A stretch of 62,383 nucleotides of DNA from Sphingobacterium psychroaquaticum (lineage in GTDB: Bacteria; Bacteroidota; Bacteroidia; Sphingobacteriales; Sphingobacteriaceae): NCBI RefSeq assembly GCF_900177625.1, contig NZ_FXAU01000007.1:1-62383 (forward strand). The letters run 5' to 3'. Position 1 is the first letter of the stretch. Every line of letters begins with the position of its first letter. A model generated the notes under the pieces. That model was not told where the DNA came from. It searched no databases and worked only from the letters and a program-made list of their open reading frames with translations. Shown piece by piece: positions 50,796 through 60,104 of this stretch. The position numbers and the translations under genes are program-made.

Positions 50796-51774
50796 CAACT
50801 TCCGTTTTTGGTGGAAAGTTCTTGTGTTTTCTTTTACTGATTTTATCCTGGTTGACAGGTTGTGGTACTTTCACATAATAGCCCGTACCATCGTACTCGC
50901 GGTTGTTTGGTTGCTCCATACAATCGGTCGAACAACAGCCTTTCATTTCCCATCCACAGGCATCACATTGCGTGAAATGCTCATTACACAAGGCATTCGC
51001 ACAGTTGATCATCTTTGATGTCGTAACGCCACAGTTCTTACACGTGGAAACGATAGAAGGATTTACCGCATTCACATCTACCGTAACGCGGTTGTCGAAT
51101 ACATAACACTGTCCTTCAAAATCTTCTCCGCCAGCTTCTTTGCCGTACTTAATAATTCCACCGTGCAACTGGTATACATCTTCAAAACCTTCTTTTAACA
51201 AGAGAGCAGATGCCTTTTCACATTTGATCCCACCTGTACAGTAGGTCAAGATTTTCTTGTCCTTATATTGCTCCAGCTCTTTTATTTTCTCTGGAAATTC
51301 ACGGAAGTTTTCGATATCCAATGTAATCGCATTCTTAAAACGACCAACATTGTGCTCGTAGTTCGAACGTACATCCAGAATAACCACATCCTCTTGATCC
51401 TTCATCGCCAAGAAATCCTTAGGCTCTAAGTGTATACCGGTCTGCTTATTCGGGTCGATCTCCTTTGGATCACGAAGACCAGAGTGTACAATTTCCGGCT
51501 TATAGCGGCAGTGCATCTTAATAAAAGAAAGCTCTTCTACATCGTCGATCTTAAACTCCGTCTTGTTAAAGCGTCCATCTGCATAGACAGCATCCATATA
51601 GGCTTTACACGCTTCTGGAGTGCCCGAGATTGTGCCGTTAAGCCCTTCGTCCGCCACAATAATACGGCCGACAAGATTAAGCGATTGACATAATTCTAAG
51701 TGTTCTGCGGCAAATTGCTCCGCATTTTCGATAGGACTGTAGCAATAGTACAGTAATGTTTGATATTGACTCAT
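50788..51774 (-). CDS. trhO: tRNA uridine(34) hydroxylase, rhodanese-like TrhO
   Basis: A 328-residue protein of the UPF0176/YceA family that makes 5-hydroxyuridine at tRNA position 34 in an O2-dependent way. The N-terminal UPF0176 domain (1-95) is followed by a rhodanese domain with the active Cys (Cys179 from this start) in TYCTGGIKCEKAS. The C-terminal 80 residues are Cys-rich (CKNCGVTTSKMINC, NEHFTQCDACGW, CCSTDC), probably zinc-binding. ATG 51774 is preferred over one two codons upstream. It ends in the terminator shared with fabD. A TAACTTTG box on the minus strand at 51832-51839 may be its promoter. Confidence 0.93.
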   Translation of the reverse strand: MSQYQTLLYYCYSPIENAEQFAAEHLELCQSLNLVGRIIVADEGLNGTISGTPEACKAYMDAVYADGRFNKTEFKIDDVEELSFIKMHCRYKPEIVHSGLRDPKEIDPNKQTGIHLEPKDFLAMKDQEDVVILDVRSNYEHNVGRFKNAITLDIENFREFPEKIKELEQYKDKKILTYCTGGIKCEKASALLLKEGFEDVYQLHGGIIKYGKEAGGEDFEGQCYVFDNRVTVDVNAVNPSIVSTCKNCGVTTSKMINCANALCNEHFTQCDACGWEMKGCCSTDCMEQPNNREYDGTGYYVKVPQPVNQDKISKRKHKNFPPKTEVEA

Positions 51775-51918
51775 ATGCATTGATACCGCTGCAAACGGCG
51801 TTTAATGTGTTGTTAAATATAAATTACGGGGCAAAGTTAAGGAAAAAAATCAACCCAAGATTGACCAAGGTCACTTTTTCAAGATCTTCTGAAGAATTGG
51901 AGCGATCATTTGAAACAA

Positions 51919-51947
51919 AAAACGGACATACAAAAGCATGTCCGTTT
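51919..51947 (-). terminator. Terminator after the Kelch lipoprotein gene
   Basis: Arms aaaacggacat / atgtccgttt with an 8-base loop; the minus strand continues into TTTTTTGTTTC. It lies 23 bases after the stop at 51970. Confidence 0.8.
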
Positions 51948-51969
51948 AAATATTTTTAGTCGGTTCTGA

Positions 51970-52968
51970 TTAACGTACTTGAGTAAATTCCCAAGTGTTA
52001 TCGAAGATAAATGAACCATTTACACCTGTGCTGATATATCCTTTTCCATTAAGGGTGAAAGATACTGCTTTTTCACGTGCGTCAGCAGGAAGATTCTGGT
52101 GTTTATCTGTCCATGAATCTGAAGCCGGATCATATTTCCATACTGTATTCGTGATACTTGATCCACTTCTTCCGCTTACTACATAACCGTTGTTGCCAAT
52201 TACGAAAGCACCAGCATTGTATTTTCTTACATCATACGTGTAGCTCGCGTCACTTCTGTTAAGATCAGCTAAAGGCTTCCAGTTTGTTCCATCAAAAGAA
52301 TAGAAATCTTCTGGCAAGTTTGCGCTGTTCGCATAACCACCACCTACATAAGCTTTGTCGCCGATTACAAAAGTAAATGCGAATGCTTTCTTGTATTTAA
52401 ATGGTGAAGGGATTTCTGTCCATACGTCTGTTGCTGGATCGTACTTGTAAAAATCACTAAATTTATTGTCTGTTTTAGTAGAACCTAAACCAACGTAAGC
52501 AAATTTACCTAAGGTAAAAGCTACGGCTCCATAGCGTGCTTTGCCTGGAAAATCTGCGATCTTAGTCCATTTATCTGTTTTAGGGTCGAATTTGTAGAAA
52601 TCATTTAAATCATCTGTTCCAGTTGATCCTGTACCTACATAACCAATGCCATCAATCGAAAAACCAACGGCCATTTGACGTGCTGTACCTGTAAAGTCAG
52701 CGATATCACTCCATGTGGTGCCATTGAAAGATGAACCATCATTGACAACACCTTCATTTCTTACATATCCCCCAACAACATAGGCAACATTATTAATCGT
52801 GAAAGATGCTGCTCCATTTCTAGGGTCATTCTTGAACACTGTTGATCTCACCCACTCCGTTGGACCGTCGTCAGTTGTTTCATCGTCATCGCTTTTGCTA
52901 CAAGAGTTGAATGAGGTAAGGGCAATAGCGCATACTAAAATCAACGATAGCCAATTTTTCTTATTCAT
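51970..52968 (-). CDS. Kelch-repeat lipoprotein
   Basis: A 332-residue lipoprotein. The signal peptide MNKKNWLSLILVCAIALTSF leads to a lipobox Cys23 and an acidic linker KSDDDETTDD. Six Kelch blades follow, each with a Gly-rich turn (AAYVVGG-like: NNVAYVVGG, GIGYVGTG, KFAYVGLG, DKAYVGGG, NNGYVVSG, GKGYISTG), giving a full beta-propeller. Such surface propellers often bind glycans or proteins; the ligand is unknown. It starts three bases after the DUF4270 gene, so the two lipoproteins are co-transcribed. Confidence 0.88.
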   Translation of the reverse strand: MNKKNWLSLILVCAIALTSFNSCSKSDDDETTDDGPTEWVRSTVFKNDPRNGAASFTINNVAYVVGGYVRNEGVVNDGSSFNGTTWSDIADFTGTARQMAVGFSIDGIGYVGTGSTGTDDLNDFYKFDPKTDKWTKIADFPGKARYGAVAFTLGKFAYVGLGSTKTDNKFSDFYKYDPATDVWTEIPSPFKYKKAFAFTFVIGDKAYVGGGYANSANLPEDFYSFDGTNWKPLADLNRSDASYTYDVRKYNAGAFVIGNNGYVVSGRSGSSITNTVWKYDPASDSWTDKHQNLPADAREKAVSFTLNGKGYISTGVNGSFIFDNTWEFTQVR

Positions 52969-52971
52969 AAA

Positions 52972-54345
52972 TTATTTAAATTTAGTGTACAATATATTCA
53001 ATTTAATTTTTGGTTTGGCCTGTTCTGTCGCAATTACTGCAGTATTAAACGTGCTGAACAAACCTGGTGTTACTGTGCTAAGATACAAAGTCTTGTCATC
53101 GTATGTACTCGTCGATTTCAAGGTTTTTAAATAGGAGATCAAATTGAACGTGTATGTTCCGTTTCTTCCTGTTTGATTGCCGGCCTTAAATCCAGCTTGT
53201 TGGATTCCTGAGCCGTATGCGGCGGTGATGTAACTCACCGGAATCCCGTCATGATCCGCAACGAAAAGCATTAAGCTTCCAGGAATTGGATACATGGTGT
53301 TCATGCTCGGAGTTGATGTCTCAATAACCAATTCGGCCTTGTTGACCGAAACAGTCTCATCTAGAATAAAATCCTTTAACGAAGGGAATGACAATTTCGC
53401 GACAACACCTGCCCCTGATTGTACAAACGTAACACCTCCTGTGGCCGATGTCTTCACCTCTTTATTTGTTAAAGAAAGAGATTCAAAGGCTGTCCCTGTC
53501 CTGTCATAAGAGATATTGTTGTATTGAAAATCGCGTTGTGTAATAACTAATACTTTGGCGCCCGTCTTTTTAAAACCATCGGTGCCGGTATAGCTGTAAT
53601 TAATTTTAAACTGTAGCGTGTCGCTTAGTGCGATTACAGCACTGTTGTTTTTATCTGGAACAAGCGCTAATCCATTGAAATACTCTTGGAAGTTTTCATT
53701 CGAAGCAACTTTGATATCGTTCGCTTGGATCATATCAAAAATTTCTTTTCCGATACCGCTGTTCAACTTGATGTCTAAGGAATCTATTGCCCGAATATGA
53801 GGGGTAAAAGATAATGCTCCTAGTTCGCTTGTTTCATATGTAAACTTGCGCTTTGAAAAAATAGATGGCCCCGTTACATAAATGGGAATCGCTGTATTCT
53901 GAATACCTCCTGTTAAGGTCGTTGTTTCTAGAGGCTCCGAAATTTTGTGTACAGAGAATTTCTGAACTTTCGTCGTATCACCATAATAATAACGCGATGT
54001 GCTTGGCTTAAGAACGAGGTTTAATGAATCGAATACTGCAGTCGTCGGAATGTCATTGGTGAAGCTGGTAAAGCCTAAGCGGAAGTAAGAGGTGGATTGC
54101 ACCGAACCAAGATTTGGTATAACCGCTTTCCCGACTAAAATCGCACCTGTTGCCGACGAAGGCATATTATCAAGCTGAACGGTCGAGGTATGTACCGTAA
54201 AAGAATCAACTGCAGATACACCAACATTGCTCGTTGCCGAGTTGTCCAACATAACACTCATATCCTTATCACATGCACTTGCTACGATCAGCGTAAATAT
54301 GGGCAGGGCAAATTTGTTTAGCGTTCTCTTTAAAAATTGATTCAT
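52972..54345 (-). CDS. DUF4270 domain lipoprotein
   Basis: A 457-residue lipoprotein of the DUF4270 family, restricted to Bacteroidota. The signal peptide is followed by the lipobox Cys25 (ASACDKDMS). The mature protein is a long beta-rich domain with segments such as AVDSFTVHTSTVQLDNMPSS and ILVGKAVIPNLGSV. Role unknown; presumably outer-membrane or surface anchored. It is first in the operon with the Kelch lipoprotein and divergent from a sensor kinase gene. A TATTTTTG box on the minus strand at 54363-54370 may be its promoter. Confidence 0.88.
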   Translation of the reverse strand: MNQFLKRTLNKFALPIFTLIVASACDKDMSVMLDNSATSNVGVSAVDSFTVHTSTVQLDNMPSSATGAILVGKAVIPNLGSVQSTSYFRLGFTSFTNDIPTTAVFDSLNLVLKPSTSRYYYGDTTKVQKFSVHKISEPLETTTLTGGIQNTAIPIYVTGPSIFSKRKFTYETSELGALSFTPHIRAIDSLDIKLNSGIGKEIFDMIQANDIKVASNENFQEYFNGLALVPDKNNSAVIALSDTLQFKINYSYTGTDGFKKTGAKVLVITQRDFQYNNISYDRTGTAFESLSLTNKEVKTSATGGVTFVQSGAGVVAKLSFPSLKDFILDETVSVNKAELVIETSTPSMNTMYPIPGSLMLFVADHDGIPVSYITAAYGSGIQQAGFKAGNQTGRNGTYTFNLISYLKTLKSTSTYDDKTLYLSTVTPGLFSTFNTAVIATEQAKPKIKLNILYTKFK

Positions 54346-54462
54346 ATATCTTGTTTGACTGGCAAAAATAATTAAATAGAACTGTTAATCAGTGTTATAT
54401 TTTGTTAAAAGTGCCTAATTCTTTATGCGTTGCAAATCTACTAATTTAAATTTGTATTAATA

Positions 54463-55917
54463 ATGTTAAAAAAGTTTAAAATACTGCTGTTAATCATCGC
54501 CCTAACGGCAAGTGGGATCGTGTTGGTGCTTGGCATCTGGCTGTACGGAAGTTATAAAAATAGGCAGGAGCTATTCTTGGGAACAGCCGAGAGATCCTTG
54601 TTTAATGTATTGCAAAACTACTACCAAAACGAAGTCTCTGCTGCCTGGAAAAAGGAGCAAATGGAGCCGCTTGAAAAGAACAAACGCTATGACGCTTTGA
54701 TGGGACTATTGAAGTCGGTATACCCCGATATCGACTTGACAAAATTCCGCTCAGCACTGGACACTTCGGAGCTCCGGCGCATGCATATGCGGCGAGTCAA
54801 GCAGGTCGGACGAGGGAAGGATGCGCCTGATCAGTTGTTGCCTCTATACTTGTTGGAAAAGATGAACTTCAATGACCAACTTCTGGATACATTAGAAACA
54901 CGGTTGGTGAAAGCATTCGCACGGAATAAGATCGAGGCAAAATTTGTTCTTCGCTTGGAGGAAATCAAACAAGATGAATTTGATCAGTACTATGGACGAA
55001 AAGCGCGGAAGGACAAACTTATGACCCGACCAATTTTGGTTAATCCGGCGGAGGATCAATTTCTGGTCGCTAAGTTTCAAGCTCCTTGGGGGTATTATAT
55101 TTCCAAAATGTGGGTGCAGGTTTTGTTTTCTATTCTTTTATTGATTGCATTGCTGGGGACCTTTATATATTTATTGAAAACGATAAAAAAGCAAAACGAG
55201 TTAGCGCTTTTGCGGCGATCATTTATCAACAATATGACGCATGAACTGAAAACGCCCGTTGCAACCGTTATGGCAGCAATTGAGGCTATTCAACATTTCG
55301 GAGCAAAAGATGATAAGGTCAAAATGGAAAAATACCTGGAAATCTCCAAGCATGAATTAGAACATTTACATGAAATGATTGAACGGGTATTGGAGCTGAA
55401 TGTGGATGAAACAAATGGCGTAGTGCTTTCCTTGAGCCGGTTTGATATACGGCGTGTTGTAGAGGGGGCATTGCAAGCATTGCAGGTGTCTTCGAAGAAA
55501 GAAGTTCATATTTCAAGGGATCTTCCCGACGAACCGCTTTTTATCGTAGGCGACGAGTCTCATTTGCGTAATGTGGTTGCAAACTTGTTGGATAATGCTG
55601 TAAAATATTCAGAAGAACCAGTCTTGCTCCATATACGCCTGAAGGAAGATCCAGAACGCGTGCAACTCTCGATTTCAGACAAAGGGAAGGGGATAGATCC
55701 GGTTCATCAAAAACAAATATTCGATATGTTTTACCGGGTTCCAGAAGGAAATTTACATGCCGTAAAAGGTTTTGGATTAGGTCTGGCATATGTCAAACAG
55801 GTCGTAAGCCGTCACGGTGGGGAAATCATCGTTCGTAGTGCGTTGGGAGAAGGAAGTACATTTACTGTTTCTTTGCCGATGAAGGAAGTCCTATTAAAGA
55901 AAGAAAACCATGGTTGA
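54463..55917 (+). CDS. Sensor histidine kinase
   Basis: A 484-residue membrane kinase. Helices near 8-28 and 212-237 enclose a periplasmic sensor of about 180 residues that matches no domain I can name. HisKA has the phospho-acceptor His260 in INNMTHELKTPV. HATPase_c shows NLLDNAVKYS, ISDKGKGIDP and GFGLGLAYVKQV. The following response regulator overlaps its last 8 bases, so both are made together as a two-component pair. A TAAATTTG box lies 8 bases before the ATG. Confidence 0.93.
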   Translation: MLKKFKILLLIIALTASGIVLVLGIWLYGSYKNRQELFLGTAERSLFNVLQNYYQNEVSAAWKKEQMEPLEKNKRYDALMGLLKSVYPDIDLTKFRSALDTSELRRMHMRRVKQVGRGKDAPDQLLPLYLLEKMNFNDQLLDTLETRLVKAFARNKIEAKFVLRLEEIKQDEFDQYYGRKARKDKLMTRPILVNPAEDQFLVAKFQAPWGYYISKMWVQVLFSILLLIALLGTFIYLLKTIKKQNELALLRRSFINNMTHELKTPVATVMAAIEAIQHFGAKDDKVKMEKYLEISKHELEHLHEMIERVLELNVDETNGVVLSLSRFDIRRVVEGALQALQVSSKKEVHISRDLPDEPLFIVGDESHLRNVVANLLDNAVKYSEEPVLLHIRLKEDPERVQLSISDKGKGIDPVHQKQIFDMFYRVPEGNLHAVKGFGLGLAYVKQVVSRHGGEIIVRSALGEGSTFTVSLPMKEVLLKKENHG

Positions 55918-56584
55918 TATTTTATATGTAGAGGACGAGGCCAGTTTAGGGATGATTGTCTCGGATAGTTTAGAGTCCCATGGCTTCTTGGTGAGGCATA
56001 AAGAGAATGGGCGTGATGCGTTGGCCGCCTTCCAACATAAAAAACCTGATATTGTTGTGCTTGACGTGATGATGCCGCTTATGGATGGATTCACGGTAGC
56101 AGAGGAAATTAGAAGAGTTGATACAACGGTGCCTATTTTATTCTTGACAGCGTTGACGCAAACAGAGGATGTTGTGAAAGGCTTTCATTTGGGGGCAAAC
56201 GATTATGTGCGAAAGCCATTTAAGATTGAAGAGTTGGTCGTGCGCATTGAAGCGCTAACGCGACGAACGGCACAATTGGCGGTCGCAAAATTTTGCTATA
56301 TCGGGGCGTATATTTTAGATACACAGAAGTCTACGCTATCTCACGGCGAGAAACAAGAAAAGTTGTCGTTTCGTGAAGCCGAATTATTAAGACGCCTGTT
56401 TGAACATAAGGATCGAGTTGTTCCACGTGAAGAAATTATTAAAGCCTATTGGAACGATGACACCTATTTCACCGGAAGAAGTTTAGATGTCTTTATTAGT
56501 CGGATCCGAAAATACCTGGCTGCTGATGAGCGAATCAAGATAACCAATATCAGAGGGGTTGGTTATATGCTAACCATTGATTAA
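55910..56584 (+). CDS. OmpR/PhoB-type response regulator
   Basis: A 224-residue transcription regulator. The receiver domain (1-115) has the acidic pocket VEDE, the phospho-acceptor Asp52 in VVLDVMMPLMDG, the Thr of FLTAL and Lys103 in YVRKPFKIEE. A winged-helix domain of the OmpR/PhoB type covers about 135-224 (SFREAELLRRLFEHKDRVVP, SLDVFISRIRKYL). It pairs with the kinase just upstream by overlap. Its targets are unknown; the neighbouring lipoprotein operon on the other strand is a candidate by position only. Confidence 0.95.
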   Translation: MVDILYVEDEASLGMIVSDSLESHGFLVRHKENGRDALAAFQHKKPDIVVLDVMMPLMDGFTVAEEIRRVDTTVPILFLTALTQTEDVVKGFHLGANDYVRKPFKIEELVVRIEALTRRTAQLAVAKFCYIGAYILDTQKSTLSHGEKQEKLSFREAELLRRLFEHKDRVVPREEIIKAYWNDDTYFTGRSLDVFISRIRKYLAADERIKITNIRGVGYMLTID

Positions 56585-56613
56585 CTTGGGTTTGTTCACT
56601 AAAAAGGATAACT

Positions 56614-57222
56614 ATGAAAGCGTTAATCATTGTCGATATGCAGTATGATTTTTTGCCTGGCGGCAACCTTGCCGTGGCGGAGGGGGATCAAATAATTCCG
56701 GTCATAAATAGCATTCAGCAGCAATATGATGTTGTTGTTGCTACGCAGGATTGGCATCCGCTCCATCATATCAGCTTTGCGTCACAGCACCCAGGGAAGA
56801 AGGTCGGGGATGTTATAGAAAAAGATGGAAAAGAACAAGCGCTATGGCCAGACCATTGCGTACAAGGGACCCGTGGAGCTGCACTTTCGGAGGCGCTCGA
56901 TAACCAGCCGATTGCTGCTGTTTTTAGAAAAGGAATGGACCCAAAGATCGATAGCTATTCAGGTTTTTTTGATAATGGACAAGAGAAAAGTACAGGCCTT
57001 TCTGGTTATTTAAAAAACCTGAATATCGATGAAGTTCATGTGTGTGGATTGGCGGCGGACTATTGTGTGTACTTTACGGCTCTTGATAGCCTATCCGAAG
57101 GATTTAATACGGTGATCTTAGAAGATGCAACGCGAGCAATTGATGCTGCCGGCTTTGAAATCAAGAAGGAGATATTCACCCGGTTGGGGGGAGAGGTTCA
57201 AAAAACAAGCCCCTTTAAGTAA
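56614..57222 (+). CDS. pncA: Bifunctional nicotinamidase/pyrazinamidase
   Basis: A 202-residue cysteine hydrolase that turns nicotinamide into nicotinate for NAD salvage. The triad is Asp8 (VDMQYDF), Lys106 (FRKGMD) and Cys151 (ADYCVY). The metal site is in TQDWHPLHH (Asp46, His48, His52 region). Length and motifs match E. coli PncA. It follows the response regulator by 29 bases without a clear promoter. Its end is overlapped by the minus-strand asd terminator hairpin. Confidence 0.95.
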   Translation: MKALIIVDMQYDFLPGGNLAVAEGDQIIPVINSIQQQYDVVVATQDWHPLHHISFASQHPGKKVGDVIEKDGKEQALWPDHCVQGTRGAALSEALDNQPIAAVFRKGMDPKIDSYSGFFDNGQEKSTGLSGYLKNLNIDEVHVCGLAADYCVYFTALDSLSEGFNTVILEDATRAIDAAGFEIKKEIFTRLGGEVQKTSPFK

Positions 57223-57236
57223 ATAAAGAGGCTTGT
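57200..57236 (-). terminator. Terminator after asd
   Basis: A 13-bp stem with one mismatch (57205-57217 with 57224-57236, arm acaagccccttta), followed on the minus strand by TTTTTTG. It spans the pncA stop at 57220-57222. Confidence 0.75.
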
Positions 57237-57266
57237 AGGTATTTGATTGTAAAATGGATTCTACGG

Positions 57267-58256
57267 TTATATAAGTCCTTTTTGACTTAACAATTCTGCA
57301 ATTTGTACAGCATTTGTCGCCGCGCCCTTGCGTAAGTTGTCTGCAACAACCCATAAATTTAAGGTTTTGTCCTGAGATTCATCACGACGGATACGTCCGA
57401 CTAAAACCTCATCTTTACCATGGGCATCCTTCGGCATCGGATATTTTAAATTTGCGGGATCATCCACCACGATAACACCTTCTTCCGCGGCTAAAAGTTG
57501 ACGAACTTCATTCAAATCAAAGTCGTTCTCAAACTCTATGTTAACCGACTCAGAGTGGCCTCCCATGACAGGGATACGGACTGTTGTGGCGGTAACACGG
57601 ATGGAATCATCACCCATAATTTTATTGGTTTCTTTGATCATTTTCATCTCTTCCTTCGTGTATCCATTGTCTTGGAAAACATCGATATGCGGGATAACAT
57701 TAAGGTCGATCTGGTATGGATATGCTTTTTCCCCGTCGATACCGGCACGCTCATTCATTAATTGATCAACAGCTTTTACGCCTGTACCAGTAACCGATTG
57801 ATAGGTCGATACAACAACACGCTTGATTTTATATTTTTCGTGAAGTGGTTTTAATACCACAACCATTTGTATGGTCGAACAGTTTGGATTGGCTATGATC
57901 TTGTCTGCCGCAGTAAGGACATTTCCATTTACTTCCGGAACGACAAGCTTCTTTGTTGGATCCATTCGCCATGCCGACGAATTATCAACAACAGTAATGC
58001 CTGCTTCTGCGTATAAAGGCGCATATGCAGTCGAAGTTTCACCACCAGCCGAAAACAAAGCAACATTAGGTTTTAATGCAATAGCCTCAGATGGTGTGAC
58101 AACCTTATATTTCTTTCCCTTGAACTCAATTTCCTTACCCTTGCTCTTCTCAGATGCTACAGGAATTAATTCTGTTACCGGGAAATTACGCTCCGCTAAA
58201 ACGGTTAAGATTTCCGACCCCACTAGGCCAGTTGCCCCTACTACTGCGACTTTCAT
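57267..58256 (-). CDS. asd: Aspartate-semialdehyde dehydrogenase
   Basis: A 329-residue enzyme of lysine, methionine and threonine synthesis (aspartyl-phosphate to aspartate semialdehyde, NADPH). The Rossmann loop is VGATGLVGSE (6-15). The nucleophile Cys126 lies in NPNCSTIQM, Arg227 and His234 in RIPVMGGHSESV. It is monocistronic and ends convergently with pncA. A TATGTTTG box on the minus strand at 58322-58329 may be its promoter. Confidence 0.96.
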   Translation of the reverse strand: MKVAVVGATGLVGSEILTVLAERNFPVTELIPVASEKSKGKEIEFKGKKYKVVTPSEAIALKPNVALFSAGGETSTAYAPLYAEAGITVVDNSSAWRMDPTKKLVVPEVNGNVLTAADKIIANPNCSTIQMVVVLKPLHEKYKIKRVVVSTYQSVTGTGVKAVDQLMNERAGIDGEKAYPYQIDLNVIPHIDVFQDNGYTKEEMKMIKETNKIMGDDSIRVTATTVRIPVMGGHSESVNIEFENDFDLNEVRQLLAAEEGVIVVDDPANLKYPMPKDAHGKDEVLVGRIRRDESQDKTLNLWVVADNLRKGAATNAVQIAELLSQKGLI

Positions 58257-58415
58257 ACTTAATTAGTTTGTTTTATGTGACTGATTGATAAATAATTTGT
58301 TTACATTTATTTATAAGGAACCAAACATACGAAATAAGCCGATTCTTTTCTAATAAATAGAAAATTTATTAATGATTTCGCCTTAAATTTAAATTTTTGC
58401 CAAAACAAACGCGGT

Positions 58416-60059
58416 TTGTTGAAAAAAATTCAATGCATTCTCCTTTTTACTTTCGCTTTTTTATCTGGATACAAGACGGCGTGGGCACAGATTGTCCTGA
58501 CCGAGATACGAACGAACACAATTGGGGCTGACCTTCCTCCATATCCATACATTGAAATCTATAATAATGGTAACGCCTCGCTGAACTTAACGGGGTACAA
58601 ACTACATATTGATTCGGCCTGTTATCTCTTCCCTAATCGCCGTCTCGCTCCAAAGCAGTTCATGCTCTTGGTTCCAGAGGGAACAGAAGCTGAATTTCGT
58701 CACTTTGGGAATGTTGTGTCTTTGCTCGGGTGGCAATCACTGTCCCATAAAGGAGCCGTGGTGCAGCTGCTCGATCAGACCGGTATGATGATCGATAAGG
58801 TTGCTTACAGCGATCGTTGGTATGAAGGGGAACAAGTAAATAAGGCACCTAGTTTGGAGCGTATAAATCCAGGATATAAATGCAATGTACAGCCTAATTG
58901 GAAGGAGTCGTCTGCGCCTTTAGGAGGTACTCCAGGTTTCCGTAATAGTGTTTGGAACGAGTCTTATGTGCCGGCATTGTTGCCACAGGTAGAAATTCGT
59001 GATCCTCTCACGTTATGGTTAACTGTTGGGCTGCCGTTGCATCTTGCAGAAAACCTGTCGGGCGCGAGCTTTAGTTTTGTTGATGATCTAAATACGGTGA
59101 AGGAGGTTGTGCAGGAGGACGAAGGTATCCGTCTTCTATTAGAAAAATCTTTGGAGGAAGATTTGGTTTACGAGCTGAACATGACAGCATTATATTTTTG
59201 TGCTATTTCTTATCATACAAAGTTGGTTATTTTGAGATCTTCGGATGTTATGGAGCAAGATATTGTCATTAATGAGGTACTTTTCAACCCAAAGGACAAT
59301 GGTGCTGCTTTTGTTGAGATCTATAACCGATCAGGGAAACCGATTGACCTTTCTACCTGCCTTTTGGGAGGATATCCAATTTCTTTGGAAAGGCATTTGT
59401 TGCTTTCAGGCGAATTTCGGGTTTTGACCACCTCGTTCGAGAACGTTGCACGCTATTATCCGGCAGCAGTACACGATGTTTTTATAGAAATGTTACGTTT
59501 ACCACGAATGGCAAATGCCGACGGAGAAGTGGTGCTAAAAACAACACGTAAAACAATCGACAGTTTAGTTTACACCCGTGAAATGCATCAGCCCTTTTTG
59601 AGAAATGTTAAAGGAATATCGTTGGAACGTCGGGGGTATGATTTGGCCACGAATGCCCCGGGAAGCTTCACTTCGGCAGCAGTTTTGGCAGGTGGTGCGA
59701 CCCCAGGGTATGAAAATTCGAGCTTTGTGGAAAAAAAAGAAGAAAAAAATAATCTTTTTTTGCGCAGCCAAACGATGTCTCCAAATGGAGATGGTGTAGA
59801 AGATTTTTTAACGGTAGTTTATGATTTTTCTATTGTAGATCCGATGCTTAACGTGACGATATTTGATGATAAAGGAAGGATAGTCAACCGATTGATTCGT
59901 AATAAAAGTGCAGGTCAGCGGGGAGAAATACGATGGGATGGAAAAGACGATAACGGGCAGGATGTGAAGGGAGGTTTTTATATTTGTCATGCGGAGTTGT
60001 ATGGCTCTTTAGGTCATTTTCAGTCGTTTAAATTAACTTTTGTGCTGATACGAAGGTGA
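58416..60059 (+). CDS. Secreted lamin-tail domain protein with FlgD-like/gliding-type C-terminus
   Basis: A 547-residue exported protein starting at a TTG codon; no in-frame ATG lies before the signal peptide KKIQCILLFTFAFLSGY ending near AWAQ (25). Lamin-tail domains are seen at about 26-140 (IVLTEIRTNTIGADLPPYPY, IEIYNNGNASLNLTGYKL) and 285-400 (IVINEVLFNPKDNGAAFVEI). The C-terminal 90 residues (SPNGDGVEDFLTVVYDF and GEIRWDGKDDNGQDVKGGFY) form a FlgD-like/CHU C-terminal domain, as in proteins sorted to the surface by the type IX system. The A-rich stretch at 59731-59757 encodes a VEKKEEKNN linker. A surface location is inferred. Confidence 0.85.
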   Translation: MLKKIQCILLFTFAFLSGYKTAWAQIVLTEIRTNTIGADLPPYPYIEIYNNGNASLNLTGYKLHIDSACYLFPNRRLAPKQFMLLVPEGTEAEFRHFGNVVSLLGWQSLSHKGAVVQLLDQTGMMIDKVAYSDRWYEGEQVNKAPSLERINPGYKCNVQPNWKESSAPLGGTPGFRNSVWNESYVPALLPQVEIRDPLTLWLTVGLPLHLAENLSGASFSFVDDLNTVKEVVQEDEGIRLLLEKSLEEDLVYELNMTALYFCAISYHTKLVILRSSDVMEQDIVINEVLFNPKDNGAAFVEIYNRSGKPIDLSTCLLGGYPISLERHLLLSGEFRVLTTSFENVARYYPAAVHDVFIEMLRLPRMANADGEVVLKTTRKTIDSLVYTREMHQPFLRNVKGISLERRGYDLATNAPGSFTSAAVLAGGATPGYENSSFVEKKEEKNNLFLRSQTMSPNGDGVEDFLTVVYDFSIVDPMLNVTIFDDKGRIVNRLIRNKSAGQRGEIRWDGKDDNGQDVKGGFYICHAELYGSLGHFQSFKLTFVLIRR

Positions 60060-60067
60060 AGCAGCTA

Positions 60068-60099
60068 TTGACAGAAGAGTAAAAAATGAACTATCTTTG
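60068..60099 (+). promoter_or_regulatory. Threonine dehydrogenase promoter (Bacteroidota consensus)
   Basis: TTG (60068-60070), 21-base spacer, TATCTTTG (60092-60099), then GGGCA and ATG 60105: nearly leaderless. Confidence 0.7.
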
Positions 60100-60104
60100 G
60101 GGCA

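Noticed and set aside
59731..59757. A-rich stretch considered as a frameshift in the lamin-tail gene
   Set aside because: The frame stays open and the C-terminal FlgD-like domain follows in the same frame, so it is a Lys/Glu linker.
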